Origin: Hoplostethus atlanticus
Taxonomy: Eukaryota > Chordata > Actinopteri > Trachichthyiformes > Trachichthyidae
Length of the DNA stretch: 64,000 nucleotides
NCBI GenBank assembly: GCA_034670405.1
Contig: JAXDDX010000011.1
Coordinates: 4,855,001 to 4,919,000 of the forward strand
Direction of reading: 5' to 3'
The first letter of the stretch is position 1. Every line of letters starts with the position of its first letter. The translations under genes and the position numbers were made by a program. The notes beneath the pieces are model-generated. The model made no database searches. It was not told the DNA's origin and worked only from the letters and a program-made list of their open reading frames with translations. Shown here in pieces: positions 33,330-45,745 of the stretch.

Positions 33330-34088
33330 TAGAGAGTATCAAAAACATTGATCTATTTATATGAACGTTATCATCTTTTTTTGGGAAATGTTTTTGGCAG
33401 TACAGTAGCACGAGGCACACGCAGCTGCCCGACTCTCTACTTCCTTCTGCCCTGCCTTCTCTCTTCCCCAGCTCCTCTGACATACGTTTGACCCCGGGCT
33501 CGCAACATCCATCAGGTGATCATTACTAGTTGGAGGTCACGACCTACACACTCCAATCGCCACACCTCTGCCTCTTCCTGTTCCTGGGGCTGCGTACATA
33601 CCCCGTGCTTCCCCTGACACAGGAAGAAAAAAAAAGAAAAAGGCATTGGCTTTGTAATGTTTCCCCCAATGCGAGCTAGTTGATTGAGATATAAAGCGAT
33701 CCTCTCTGACTACAGGAAACAGTCGCAGGAAATGGAGATGCACTGCGTCGCTTCGAGTGCCACTTCAGGTTATTTATTTGGACAGCGATTTTTTTTTTCG
33801 CGGGAATCTCCCCCCCTATCCCATCTCTCTTGGAATCCCAGAGACGACGGGATTCGGAGGAACATGCCTGAAGTGTCATGTAGCTTGTTGAGGCTACAGG
33901 GAGGGATCACTTCCCTTCCCTTGCACCCCGCCACCCAGCCCCCCGGCTCCACACCACCCCCTCCTCCAAACAAAAACGCATGTGGGGAATCCAATTAGTT
34001 ACTCTCACTCTTGACACACTTCCACTTGTTTGCACCACAGACACGCCATTCCTTCACAGATCATCTCATAACAAGCTGTCGGAGAGAG

Positions 34089-34123
<35 letters not shown>

Positions 34124-35830
34124 CGGGGCTGCTGTGAGCGAGGCTATTGATTATGAGCCTTAAACAGACAGGGAGACATCTGGCTTCCATTATGGCCTAT
34201 GATGAGATGCAGGGCTCCTCGGCAGCCGGCAGCACAGGCCACACGACCTACAGACACATGCTACGCCTGCCTGTAATTACTGCCTTTGGGATGGTCTGGG
34301 GGAATAGGAGCGATGCTATGTCATCCAAAGCTGAAACAGGTTTATTGTAGATTTTCCATGATTTTTTCGCCATGCGTTTGAGCGGTCAAAATGACGGTCA
34401 CGGTCATTGGCCATTATGAAGCGTGAATGTCTACTTTATGTAGGCTAGTCAGGAAATGAAGATGTGTGACCTGCAACACATTTGTGAAAAGTTAACAATC
34501 AGCATTTCTAACAGCTTCATCACACGAGGTAATATAATAAATGATGGATCATCACTCAAGTACATTTTGCAGATTTGACAAATAATTCTTCTGTCTTCAA
34601 GCCATTTAACATGTAAAATGATTCACCAGTGTTTCCAAATCCCCTGTAGACAATAGCAGCTAAGAATGTTGCAAGTTATCTAAGGCTGCAAGTTAGAGTT
34701 CATACAGTGGGAATTTAAGTGTGTAAATGCTGCAATAAAATGTTCATGAAAAAGCAACCAGCTTTCCTTGGATCTTTTAAAATCTTTTTTTGTTTTGCTC
34801 AAAACCTAATGACACAAGTGCAGAAAAGCCAACAGCAAAGCTATTGTTAAAATGACCTCTATAGAGCAGATCTAAAATACGAATTGCATTGGTTCTGGAG
34901 GACATTTATTTTGAATGTTTTAAAGTTTTAGCCATACATACATTTTGCATAAATGTTCAAATAAAAGAAGAAGTTAAAATATTGATTATTCATTCATGTA
35001 CCTCTTGTGTACATGTGTACTTGTGTACTCTTATCTAGTACATCGCTTTGCTCTTGTGGTCTGGCAGGAAAGCATATTGGTAAAATGGTGACAGACTAAC
35101 CACTATTGAGTAACTAACCGAAACGTCTGCGTCGTCTTGGATTGCCAACGCTCATTAACAGTTTCTCACAGTCCTGGTTTCCTCATGTCACGACACCGAG
35201 GCCATAGACCTTTAGCAGAGAGAAAGTCTACGACCAGTAGGCAACTTTGATATTGTGTTTCCTGACCGTGGAAAGTAAAAAAAGGAGCAAAATAGGATTT
35301 GCCATCTTCACACATTGCGCTTTGACACCCTAAGGTATTTCTCCCCCAAGGCCAATTACCCAGGACACATGGTCCGACCAATGTTTTTGCTATAAGCAAA
35401 CTCAAGCTGCCAGAGGGAAGTAATGGTAAAGCGTCCTTCCTGCAATATCACTTATCACTGTGGCAAGATGGAGATTATTGACTTAACTGGTCTACACATC
35501 AACAATGAGCGATTTAAGATCCCTTGTCAGTTTCTGACTTCCTGCGTATGTTGACCAAAGATGCCATAGAAAAATATCTTCTTTTATTCTATCATTTTCT
35601 AAATCCAGCGTACCCGCACTCATGTCATCACAATACTACAAAATAAGACAAAAAGCTGTTTTGACTCTAATGTGCTTGTTTGGGAAGGGGGGGGGTTGGA
35701 TTGGGAGTGGACCGTGTCATGGTAGTGACTGATATTGCTTTAACACCAACAGCACTAAATCACCTTTAAACTTAAACTAATCAGACAGTCCACACACATA
35801 CATAAACGGTGAGTGCACCGCCCAGAAGAT
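33330..35830. other. Desert segment, no gene seen
   Basis: Contains a (GA)n microsatellite at 34080-34120 and a G run near 35685. The rest is unique-looking sequence with no recognisable exon or transposon. Confidence 0.5.
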
Positions 35831-35835
35831 AAGTT

Positions 35836-35836
<1 letters not shown>

Positions 35837-35889
<53 letters not shown>
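35837..35889. repeat. (GT)n microsatellite
   Basis: About 53 bp of nearly pure GT repeat. Confidence 0.97.
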
Positions 35890-35891
<2 letters not shown>

Positions 35892-36101
35892 CGTGATTGG
35901 TTGCATTTGTCTTTGGCAAGAAGAGAGTACGATAATTGTGCATGTACATTATGACAGTAACAGTTTGTGCGTACATATGCTCGTGTATTCCGGATGTCTT
36001 GATGCTCTGTACTCTATGGGAGGGGTTTGACTGTATCAGACTGCAAGTTTTACTACTGTGTCTCATTTCTGTCGGTGCGCCCATAAATAAATGGCTCAAG
36101 T

Positions 36102-36182
36102 ATGTGTGTGTGTGTGTGTACAGAAGTGCATGCACGTAATGGTGCGCGCGTGTGTGTGTGTGTGTGTGTGCGCGCGTGCACG
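36102..36182. repeat. (GT)n tracts with CG-rich alternating flanks
   Basis: A short (TG)n at 36102-36119 is followed by 36142-36182, where GTGCGCGCG, twenty bases of TG and CGCGCGTGCACG form one unbroken alternating purine-pyrimidine run. Confidence 0.9.
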
Positions 36183-36589
36183 TTCACATGCACGTTGCGC
36201 ACGTGCTGCGACATGACAGACATGGCAGCTAAACCACCGGGTAATAATTTACTAATGCACTCCACAGCCGTGCTCCCTGGGCCTGTCTGCAGGTCCTGAT
36301 GGATGGTGACGGCCCCAGAGATGGACTGCCGCTGATAGGGAGTGACCAGAGAGGAGCCTGATTAAAAGTAGTGGAGCACGGCAGAGGGTGATAACCCTGA
36401 TCCAGCAGTGATGAATCCACTCTGGACAGGCTGCTGTCTCATTAGGGTCTAACCTCAGCCAGGCACTGTGTGTCCAAATAAACGTTGAAACAATCCTGCT
36501 TTTATCAGCAGGATTATGCTTGTTTTCCTTTCCACGACTTTCCTTGTGTGGGCCTACACAGAGCACCCCCCCCCCCCCCGCCGCCCCTG

Positions 36590-36960
36590 TCGGCCTCTAT
36601 AAACTGAAGGTGTGATTCACCAGCCCTGACTTCACAATGTTTATACAATTCTGGGTCTATCTTCTTGAATTAATGAGACCAACAGCACCATTAGACAACT
36701 ATTTGCCTCGCTAATCTGGGGCCAATATGAAATAGTGAGAAAAAATTGAAATAATCTGCCCTTTATTTGTGATAACATAAACACCAGAGTTGTTTTAAAG
36801 GATGATAACATTAAATATTGGGCCTAGGGAGGGGGAAAGAGAGAGGTAGTTTACATTCTCACTGGAGTAGTCTTGATAACAGGCCAGAGGGAATATGAGC
36901 CCCTTTAAATGTGTGCATTAGTGTAATTTATTAGGCTTCCCTCTCAGCCCTGCTGTTCCT
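36590..36960. promoter_or_regulatory. Candidate conserved non-coding element
   Basis: Repeat-free block with many homeodomain/octamer-like cores (GAATTAATGAGACC, GCCTCGCTAATCTGGGG, GTGTAATTTATTAGGC, TTTATTTGTGATAACA). Texture and isolation in the desert suggest an hlx-linked enhancer. This is an inference only. Confidence 0.3.
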
Positions 36961-37639
36961 GCAGCCCCCTTTTTTCCCAAACAAAAGACAGGCCAAGGCT
37001 CCAAAATGGATGGGAGTGAAAAATCATTCACAGTTGATAATCACATAAAACAACACCATATTTGCTGCCTAATAAGCACAAAACGTTCCACCGGCCTCCT
37101 CCCTCCGATCAGGATTAGGCTACTCCTCTGAGCAGACCTGTGTGATTTACACCCAGCGATTTGGAAATGCTTGGGTTTGGAGTGGGTATGGGGAGAGCCC
37201 ACGAGGGTGGGGCATGGCAGGCCAGAGATTTCATAATTCTGCGTGCATGTCTGGAAGTCATCCACGCGTTCCGATTTTTTTTTTTAACCAATTTATGTCC
37301 GAACGGAATGACCCTGGGAATTAATGAGGCTCTGGCCGCGAGTTCCAGCACCGCGAGGTCAAGTAAATCATGCTTTAGGGCTCCGATCCTCCCCACTCTG
37401 CTCCCTCGCTCTCCCCGACTCCACATCCTGCGATAACGGAACAGACAAGGGGGCCTGAGAAATACCACCTCATCGACACTTGTGTCCATCCAGTAGAACA
37501 TATTTTAGAGCACGAGCGCCAACCGGCTGTAAAGCCTGCTTTTAGTGGAGCCGAGAAGCTGATGAATGGGAGTCGGGCAAGAGCAGTGGGACTGGAGGTC
37601 ACTTTCTTCATTTCACATTTCACAGAAGATTGTTGATGT

Positions 37640-37920
37640 TATGCACATTGCTCTCTCCAGAGGGGCCTTTTTTTTCTACCGGGGGCCTGTGTTTTATTAG
37701 AGCATTATAAAAGGTTTATACTTGATTTAGCAGCGCCCATATCCCTTTGAATTAATACGTGGTGGTGTAATTGTTAAATCACTCAGAGAACATTCACACG
37801 TGGAAAAAGGTTGACATCATTAGACGTAATGCCCGTGAAACCTAATAGAGTAACACCTACGTAACGAGCGCCGCAAATCCATCAGGCGTTTTACACGGGA
37901 AAATAATTTATCTTTTTTTT
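37640..37920. promoter_or_regulatory. Candidate conserved non-coding element
   Basis: Complex sequence with TTTGAATTAATACGTGGTGG, GTGTAATTGTTAAATCAC, GACATCATTAGACGTAATGC and CGAGCGCCGCAAATCC, free of simple repeats, in the gene desert. It looks like a developmental enhancer; conservation was not tested. Confidence 0.3.
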
Positions 37921-38689
37921 TTTTCATTTATTAGCAGTTAAAACGCTATAATTTTTATTCTTGTGTTTAGTATTTCATATTTAAGAGGAAAAAGGGTGAC
38001 AACATTGTCAAACAAGCATGAAATTGGAGCACATTTCACCACTCATGGAACATTGTAGAGGGCCGCTGCCAAAGCCCTGCTTGGCTGGGCTCGAGGAACA
38101 CAGACCCACAGGCGTTGGTGTTGCGTTAAAAATATGCAGATACGGTTATCCCTCAATGTCATCGCGTCTTGTTTTATATCCCGGTTCCCGAACCAACATG
38201 GCAACATTCATCACCTAAATTCATTCCCCTCCCTTAGCTGTTGCACGCTTAAAGAAAGGTTTCTTTGCTGGCATGGTTCACCTCAACATTTTTGTCTGGA
38301 GAAGCCTTTTTTTAAAAAGCACTCAGAGGAGGATCTAAATAAAACCTTTCTTCTTTTCTTTTCTTTTTTACCCTTTCGCTCAACCTTCATGCATCTTGTT
38401 TATTTTATCAATAGCAAATTATTCTGCTGTCTGAGTACTAATCGTCATAAAGCCTTCTTGCTTTGACATGCCTAAGAAAATTAGCTTTTGCTGGACAACC
38501 TTTGTGCCTCAATTGGTAAATCTGGCCTTTTGGTATATCTGAAGCGCCTGCATTCAAATAAAAAGCAAAATAACCCTAAATTTTGTTTCATACTATATCA
38601 GCATGGATGGAACTGGATGATCGCCAGCACTAAGCCCTGGACTGGCTCAGAAAATCTGGCAGGGAAAGGGAAAGAGTAATGTGCTCCCC

Positions 38690-38865
38690 TCCCTCAGGAG
38701 CTACCATCAGGGTGCCCTTGAGCAAGGTACTTAACCCCCAACTGGTGCAAAAGAGCCGCTCAGTGGCCACCAGTAAAGCGTCGTGTTTGCACTGGGCAGC
38801 TCTTGCATGGTGCTAAAAATGAGAATGCACCCTCAGCAAACCTTTCCCTTGATAAATAAAGAATA
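38690..38865 (+). repeat. Teleost dispersed repeat (GAGCAAGGTACTTAACCCCCA type)
   Basis: GGTGCCCTTGAGCAAGGTAC, TTAACCCCCAACTG, GAGCCGCTCAGTGGCCACCAG and a terminal GATAAATAAAGAAT match the order of a very common fish repeat ending in AATAAAG-like tails. The middle is degenerate. Confidence 0.7.
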
Positions 38866-38869
38866 AAAA

Positions 38870-41800
38870 ATGACAGTTACGCTGCAGAAAGTATCTGTCT
38901 TAACAAGCCAATTGGTGTCGTATTACATCTTAAAATCTTGTTTCAAAATAAGAAAGAAGGAAGGAAGAAGGAAATCTGCCGATGGGGTGAGATCATCTAC
39001 TTTCACCTGGTTCAAAAATTCTCATTTTCATTTGAAATTCAGCATTTCATGAAATAAGGCATATCGCTGCACTAGTATCACAATGAAGAAAATCCTTGAT
39101 TTGATTCGCATTGGAGACAACTGAAATCATCTCACCTCATTGGCAGAATTTCATACCTATTTGAAGAAAAAGATTTCAAAGGTCAATACCAGAATAAATG
39201 ACTTTTTAAGATGCATATACAGTGTAAATTTGGGTGAGTTATAGAACCTGATGTGTGAAAGGTCAACGTAGAACTCAACTTCCTGTTAAGACGAAAAGGG
39301 AAAGGACCCCATAAAGGTGCCCAGGTGTACTTTTTCTATTTAGAGAGTATCACTGACACCATCTTAGATAGTGCAGTAGGGGAACTCACTCTCCACCAAT
39401 TCACCACCTTAGTTGTCTACAGTTGTCTACATGTTCCCCTCCTCTCGGTAATACTTTACCTTGTTTATAAGATTATTCTTCCAGTAACAGTTAAATTGAT
39501 GTATGGATTAGGCCCCGGGCCGACGACTCTGAATAAATCTGATGACCTGTCTGCGATTATCGCCATTACATACTTCAGGCCCGGTTAAAACAAACGGGAC
39601 GGTGATGTCAAACGTCCAATGCCGAACCGGCTGAGGAGAAGCAGCCTCCAGCACTCTTGGCCGTTGGCTCCAGACAAGCACCTTGATGGCTGTAATTACT
39701 GTCATGTTCTAAAAGAGATGAGCGATACCAGAGGCCCAAATAAAACGTAAAACGGTTTTGATATGATGGATGTCACCATGTTTGTTTAAACATTCCTAGA
39801 GCTGTCTGTCTGGAGTCTCTAGAAGATGATGACTTGTGCACAAGCCCCCCCGGTCCACGCTCCACCCCTTCCAATCCACTCCCATTCACCCCCTCGGCGT
39901 GCAAAAGCTTTACAATGTGTAAAATCAACATTCCAGATTCGAGATTTGCATGACTTGCGGGCTGTTTGCTCCACAAGTATGTTGACTGGTTTCAGTAAAT
40001 GTCTGCGCCGCGTGTTTACATTCTACCTAATGCACTTAGATGACATTGAATCTAAACACATTCACACAGAGAGACGCTCTCGGCCGCTGAGCTTTACTAG
40101 CGCATTCCGAGTAGGTTCATCTTTATGAGTCCAGCTGTCTCCAAGCTGAGGCTTCTCACTGGTTAAACACGCGCTGTGTGATCCACGGCCAGCTAAGTCA
40201 CGCGCGTTTGAAAAAAGTGAGTTTGTAAAGTTTTTTTATTTTATAATTGCTTTTCTTCTTTAATTTCATTTTGCTGCACAACATAATTACCCCTTTTTCC
40301 ACTATCTTATACGAGGTCCTCTCCGGTTTAATGTTTCCTCTGCAGCTCTATACTTTCTCTTACTCTCCTGTACAGCGGTGCGCTAATAAACTAAACTTCA
40401 GTTAATGCGTCACAGTGGGAGCTGCCACATCCTCGCAGAGAGCATGCCAGAAATGTTAAAATGAATGACTTCAGCAATCACTTGAGGTTTCACAGGCAGT
40501 TTCCCCATGCCGTGCTTGCAGGGCCTAACACACCAGGGAGATAAAAATCTAATTTTTGCAAATGGGATTAAGGCACATACAATAACAAAAAGAGGAATGA
40601 ATGGGCTTACTGTATTAAACAAAAGATGTACCTGATAGTCCCTATGTGGTTTCTCAACATACTTCTATAAATGGTGGATGGCTTGGCGATGCCTTAAAAT
40701 AGGGAATTAGAAAAAAATACAGATCCATTTAGGTCTGGAGTAGGATTAGTCATTTGTGCGCCAAACTAGTGTTTTCAGTTGTCTGAATTAAAGTCTCTAT
40801 TTTGAGACAGGAGCACCCACAATGGGCAAAAGATTTTGGGGAACATAGTTTTTCCTGGCATGCTGCACCTTTGTGTATATATTGACAGCTAAACCGCTAG
40901 ACTTTAATTAGTGCATCAAATATCTATCTCAATCATCTTTATTTTTACATTGACAAGTCATACATCGTTTGCCTGGCCGTCGTCCCGGACTGCCCTCTCC
41001 TCGGCGCTCCAAGAAAACGCCTGCTGTGTCAAAAACAAAAAAAAGAAACACAGAAGGAAGAAAATGTACCGTATAAGCTGAACATTTCAATTCATCTCTC
41101 GGAGTCTCGCTGACTCCCCCCCCCCCCGGCTGGACCTCGTTGCTTCTGTATTATACAGCGCTTGAGAAGGTAATACCCTTAAGATGAGGGGCAAAGGGTG
41201 AAACGAGTAGCCAGTCCTCACCACAGTTTCCTCTCTTAAGTGGCTCCAGCGCTGCAATAACACAAATGTGCCAAAAACAAGACAATGCAAGAGGAAAAAA
41301 GATAAAAGTCGTCAAAACCGCTTTGGACCCGTCCAAAACCTTTCTGACCTGAATCTCAAGTGCCTTTCTCTGTCAGCCAGCGCCCAGGATTGTATTATAT
41401 TGTACGATGAAAACTGTGAAAAGTGACAAGTCTCCTCGTTTTTCAGGTCTGATAGATGGTAGATGGAAAGACGGAGGGACAGAAGCACAGAAACAGACAG
41501 AGAGATTGAAAGACAATGAGCGATGGATTTGGAGGGAAGACAGAGAGAGAGAGAGAGACCCACCGGCCCTTCCTAAACCACAGGTATGATTTACGGAGCA
41601 GGGTTGGTCGCCTGCGTAAAATTAATAATAGGAAATGCAAGAGTAGTCTGGTGACTTGTCCAAGATATACTTTCCCCGGGCTCTCCAGACCCCTGGAAAA
41701 CCTGGGTGGCCTCGTAACCAGGCTTCCTCTGGTTTCTGATGTTAATGTCATTGCTTTGGCCTGCATGACAGAGGCCTTATACCGCAAGCATGGGTCAGAC

Positions 41801-42355
41801 AAAAAGGGACAAAAAAAAAATGGCGACGCAGGCAGGCTGTGATCGCAGGATATGGCCCGTGCACGTTTCAGACGCGCATTCCACATTCACTCGGCGCTTA
41901 TCGAGGTATTTCAGTCCCGAGGTTTTTGCCATAGAAGAGGAAGAAATGAGGTGGAGGGGGATGACATTTTTCAAATTGGATTGTTTTTGAGTACTTCACT
42001 TTTCCAGAAATCAGAAACCGCACGGTGTATTATGGTCAGTGGATGTTTTGAATTACTTGAACTACTTAATGGTTCCTCCTTACCAAGCCCACAGAATTGT
42101 TTCACAGCGGTTTCAAACCTTTGCTTAAGTCACTGAGTTGGATGTTGAGTAATCTCCTTTAAAGACTGAAACACCAAGGTTGTTCTCTTCATTTTAAGGC
42201 TATTGTGTGTTTAATATGGCATAACATTTGTGGCAGTATAGTCAAAGTCAAACTACTAGTTACTATAAAAATATAGATAATAATAATCTGTGAGATTTTC
42301 ATATAAATAAATGTCTGTTCTGCAACTGTCAAAAAACAGACAACAAACCTACCTT
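38870..42355. other. Desert segment, no gene seen
   Basis: Block 39500-39720 is complex and might be conserved. A poly-C run is present at 41117-41127, and GAGAGA tracts near 41543. The open frames around 41443-41886 on the reverse strand have no recognisable domain and are rejected as exons. Confidence 0.5.
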
Positions 42356-42360
42356 CTATA

Positions 42361-42560
42361 TATTGTTTGGAATGAATAGAAGAAGAACTGGGTGGTTAGC
42401 ATGAGCGGCGATAGCCACCGTGGCTGAACAGACAAAGAAAAGAGCGCCACCTACAGAAACTCAAACAGAAAATCCAAGGAAAAAGCCCTCACTGTGCTGG
42501 ACACACCGATTGATTGACAGGTGATCTCTGGGAGGTGCAGTGCAGAAACACCACAGCGAC
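42361..42560 (-). repeat. Dispersed repeat family X, copy B
   Basis: Reverse-strand copy. Read on the minus strand it has GGTGTTTCTGCACTGCACCT, CAGAGATCACCTGTCAATCA, TTTTTCCTTGGATTTTCTG, then GAGTTTCTGTAGGTGGCGCT and TTCAGCCACGGTGGCTATCG. It stops before the CACTTCCTG block, so it is truncated at that end. The CTCF-like 15-mer is at 42443-42457. Confidence 0.85.
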
Positions 42561-42569
42561 AAGCAACAA

Positions 42570-44515
42570 AGACGTCAACAAAAAAATAAATTAAATAAAG
42601 TTCCCAAGATGTGCAAAAATCATACAGAGGTCATATTTGAATTAAAAAAAATAAAAATTTCATCTGTCCAATCAGATCTCCTTGTCAAAGACACTGAGAG
42701 CCCTACTGGTATTGGCCTTCATGTTTCATTCTGCTCAAGCTGGCACCATCTTGAGTATCCCCTGTTTTCTGAAATAACAGAGGATCTAAGGCCCATTACT
42801 CTATATACAGAGTATCGTAAAGAGGTAAGTGGAGGCGGGTGGAACATTTTGTAAATCTTGTGTCACCAAAACCGCCGCGAGCAGGATGAATGCGTTTGGT
42901 TCTCCAACAGGATATCCCCCTCAGACGTGCTCACTGCGTCGGTGATGAGGATAACAGAGGGGGCATTATTTTTGCTCAACAGCTCGGGAAGGTGATAAAG
43001 GGCTCCCAGATTCTCTCACAGGGGCGCAGCGCTACACACACACACATCCATTCACGTTGATGCAACATTTCACCCCCCCATCCACCCCGACTACAAGGGG
43101 TTCTCTGGCTTTAACCCCTAAATAACAATGCCATGGCACAACCTTACTGGGGTCAGGAGCAAAGCTTTCTAAACACACAGCTGCCTAACCTGATGCCCAC
43201 ACCCTTACAGAGATGTCTCCGTGATAACACCAGTTGGAGATCCGTTTAAAGAGCGTTAAGTGGAATGCATTTTTTTGTAGTCAAAATGATGTTTTACAGA
43301 CCCTAAACAGCCAATACGATGAAGGTCAGTGCAAAGTATGGGAAATACATAGTATGGTGGCGTTTTAGCAAAATGAAAAGGTTTACCCATTCCCTCTGCC
43401 TTAAAGTTCACATTTTTGGACGCCCCCCAATGGTAGCGAGAAGTTACTGTTTGGATTTTGAGGACTTCAATACCCAGAAATCACGTCAATTCTTCTTCTT
43501 AGTGGCCAGGAGGGGTGCAGGTTCCAGCGTTCTCTGGACAGAGCGCTTACCCTTTGCCGCTCAGGAGAATGTTTTGTATTTCGCTCTTAAATTTCTTGCT
43601 TGTGCGTAAAGCTTGCTTGTGCGTAAAGCTTGCTTGTGCGGTGTTGCCTAGCGCAGCGTTAAGGAAAGAATTTCGTTTTTTGGCTCCTCCCATTTTGCAA
43701 ACTGCCATCCTTGTGATTAGAATATCATCATCAGTATGTCACCATCATGAGAAACCTTTCAGATACAGAGTCTATCTTTGACTACAAAACGTGCATTCCA
43801 CGCCACGAGTCTGCATCTGTTCTACCGTGTATCTTTAAACTCCCTATATTTTACATCCAAACATCCAAACATTTCACTGCATAGGCACGGTTCGTCGCAT
43901 TGCATCACTTTACTGAATGTTTAGTACATCGGTGCACTTTGTACTGTGCAATTTCAAATCACTCAACAGCAGAAAAACTGCACCGTTCATTTACTAAAAG
44001 TTCAAAAATGAGGGCTTGCCGTCACCGCCATAACTCAAGACGACTTGTTGAAGGCAGCTGCTCTTATTCACGGTGAAGGTGGTAGAATATAATGTTTTCT
44101 TTATTGCTCTGAAATCATTTCACAGGCTCTGGTAGCACACGCATAATTTTAAAAAGCTCAGGTCTGAGGTAGCCCATTAAAAACACTCATAAACGTTAAT
44201 TTTGCCAGTGGGATGTGAGATTGTGTTACCCTCTTGGCAGAAACATGTATGAAATATGTGGTTTTGCATTGGCTAAAATTGTTCCCAGGCCTCGCTTCCT
44301 TTTGAAAAGTGTATAATCTAGCCCGTGCCTGTTTGTCAACTTGGTCTGAAGAAATTGGACGCAACCCACGTACCATGTGCCTTGTCATGATGATGATGGT
44401 GGTTGTGTCAACATAAAAACCCTGCAAATCTGAGGGAGGTTACAAAGTCAGGGAAATGGGCTGACTGATTAGTGCAGCACATTTCGTGTGTGTGCTAAAG
44501 CAAAAAGATAAATAT
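42570..44515. other. Desert segment, no gene seen
   Basis: Includes a short tandem repeat at 43595-43640, listed separately. No coding exon or transposon was otherwise recognised. Confidence 0.5.
43595..43640. repeat. 17-bp tandem repeat, 2.7 copies
   Basis: The unit CTTGCTTGTGCGTAAAG occurs at 43595-43611 and 43612-43628, and in part at 43629-43640, without mismatch in the shared bases. Confidence 0.95.
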
Positions 44516-44524
44516 AACCCCTAT

Positions 44525-44650
44525 GATGAGGGGTGGAAAGTTACTGAGCACCCTCAAGTACGTTATTAAGTGTAGTTGTGAAGAATTATTGCTTTACTTG
44601 AGTTGTCATATAGTCTAGTTTTAGGGAACGTATTACAAAGGAAATACATG
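44525..44650 (+). repeat. Teleost dispersed repeat fragment (AAAGTTACTGAGCACC...CTTTACTTGAG)
   Basis: GGGTGGAAAGTTACTGAGCA, CCTCAAGTACGTTATTAAGT and TGCTTTACTTGAGTTG resemble a common fish repeat about growth of the string AAGTACTTTACTTGAGTA. It is old and partial. Confidence 0.5.
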
Positions 44651-45440
44651 ATGCAAGTATCCTTTGGTCACATAAATTCATTTAATATTTGCATTTGTTC
44701 CTATTCACTCTGAATAAAAAAAGGTTTTCCACGTAAAAATATAAGCCTTGTTCATAACCACAACGAGCAGTTTGACTTGGAGCCAGCCGGCCAGCTTGAA
44801 GATGAAGTAACGAGGGTGAGCATAAATGGACCACCAACCCTTGTAACTTAATCTACACGGGTTAAAGGTGCTACGTGTAGCGTTCTGACATCAATAAACC
44901 ATGGAGAGAAAACGCCTGTGACAAAAATGATGTGCGGAGTCAGATGTATGAGGAGTTCTGCGGTAAAAGGCTCGGCCTCCTGGCACACTCTAGGTACACC
45001 CCACTGATGCTCGGCCAATAATCTACACAGGGTCACATTTATGGGTAGATATTTAGCTCGTCTCTGCCACTTTTTAGGGTTGGAAGAATAACATCGGGGC
45101 CTCTTTCCTGGTTGCACACGAGCCCGGCGATGTTTCCCATCAGAAGACCAGCCTGGCTGCACATCATAGGCCTACTCTGGGTAAATTGGAAATGTCAAAG
45201 ACACCCTGCCACTCTCCTCTTCAAACTTAGCATGTGGTCGAGCCTCTGTTTATCATTAGGTTCGCTTTTTGGTTGGGAGACCTGAGTTCCCAAGTTGGTT
45301 GCCGTGGTGGCATCATGCTTATCCCCCAAACCGGTCATGATCACGGCAAAACAACTTTTAAAGTAATAATATGCAACTTCTTCATATCAACAATTGTCCA
45401 TTTTTCTACTCTATATAACACAACAGTGATTCAACCTCCA

Positions 45441-45745
45441 GTTCATAAAAGCTTTTACATTTGCTGTTCTAAAACACCCGGTGTCCGGTAGGCCTTTCCT
45501 GGAAAGAATCCTCTGGCGCACACAGGAAGTGATGCGTTTTCCGGCAGCAGCAACAGCGGTTTTGTTTGGAATAAACAGAAGAAGAACCAGGTAGTTAGCA
45601 TGAGCAGCGATAGCCACCGTGGCTGAACAGACAAAGAAAAGAGCGCCACCTACAGAAACTCAAACTTCATCAACACAAAAGCCACGAAAGAAGAACAGCC
45701 CGTGCTGGCAGGTGATCGCTGGGAAATGCGATGTAAAAGACGCTT
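45441..45745 (-). repeat. Dispersed repeat family X, copy C (most complete)
   Basis: Reverse-strand copy with both ends of the family: minus-strand order is a diverged AGCGATCACCTGCC block, GAGTTTCTGTAGGTGGCGCT, GTTCAGCCACGGTGGCTATC, GTTCTTCTTCTGTTTATTCC, CATCACTTCCTGTGTGCGCC, and ACCGGGTGTTTTAGAACAGC followed by AAATGTAAAAGC. The CTCF-like 15-mer is at 45642-45656. Confidence 0.85.

Noticed and set aside
41443-41886. 147-codon open frame on the minus strand
   Set aside because: No recognisable domain, Ser/Arg/Leu-rich low-complexity composition, and overlapping frames on the other strand of similar length.
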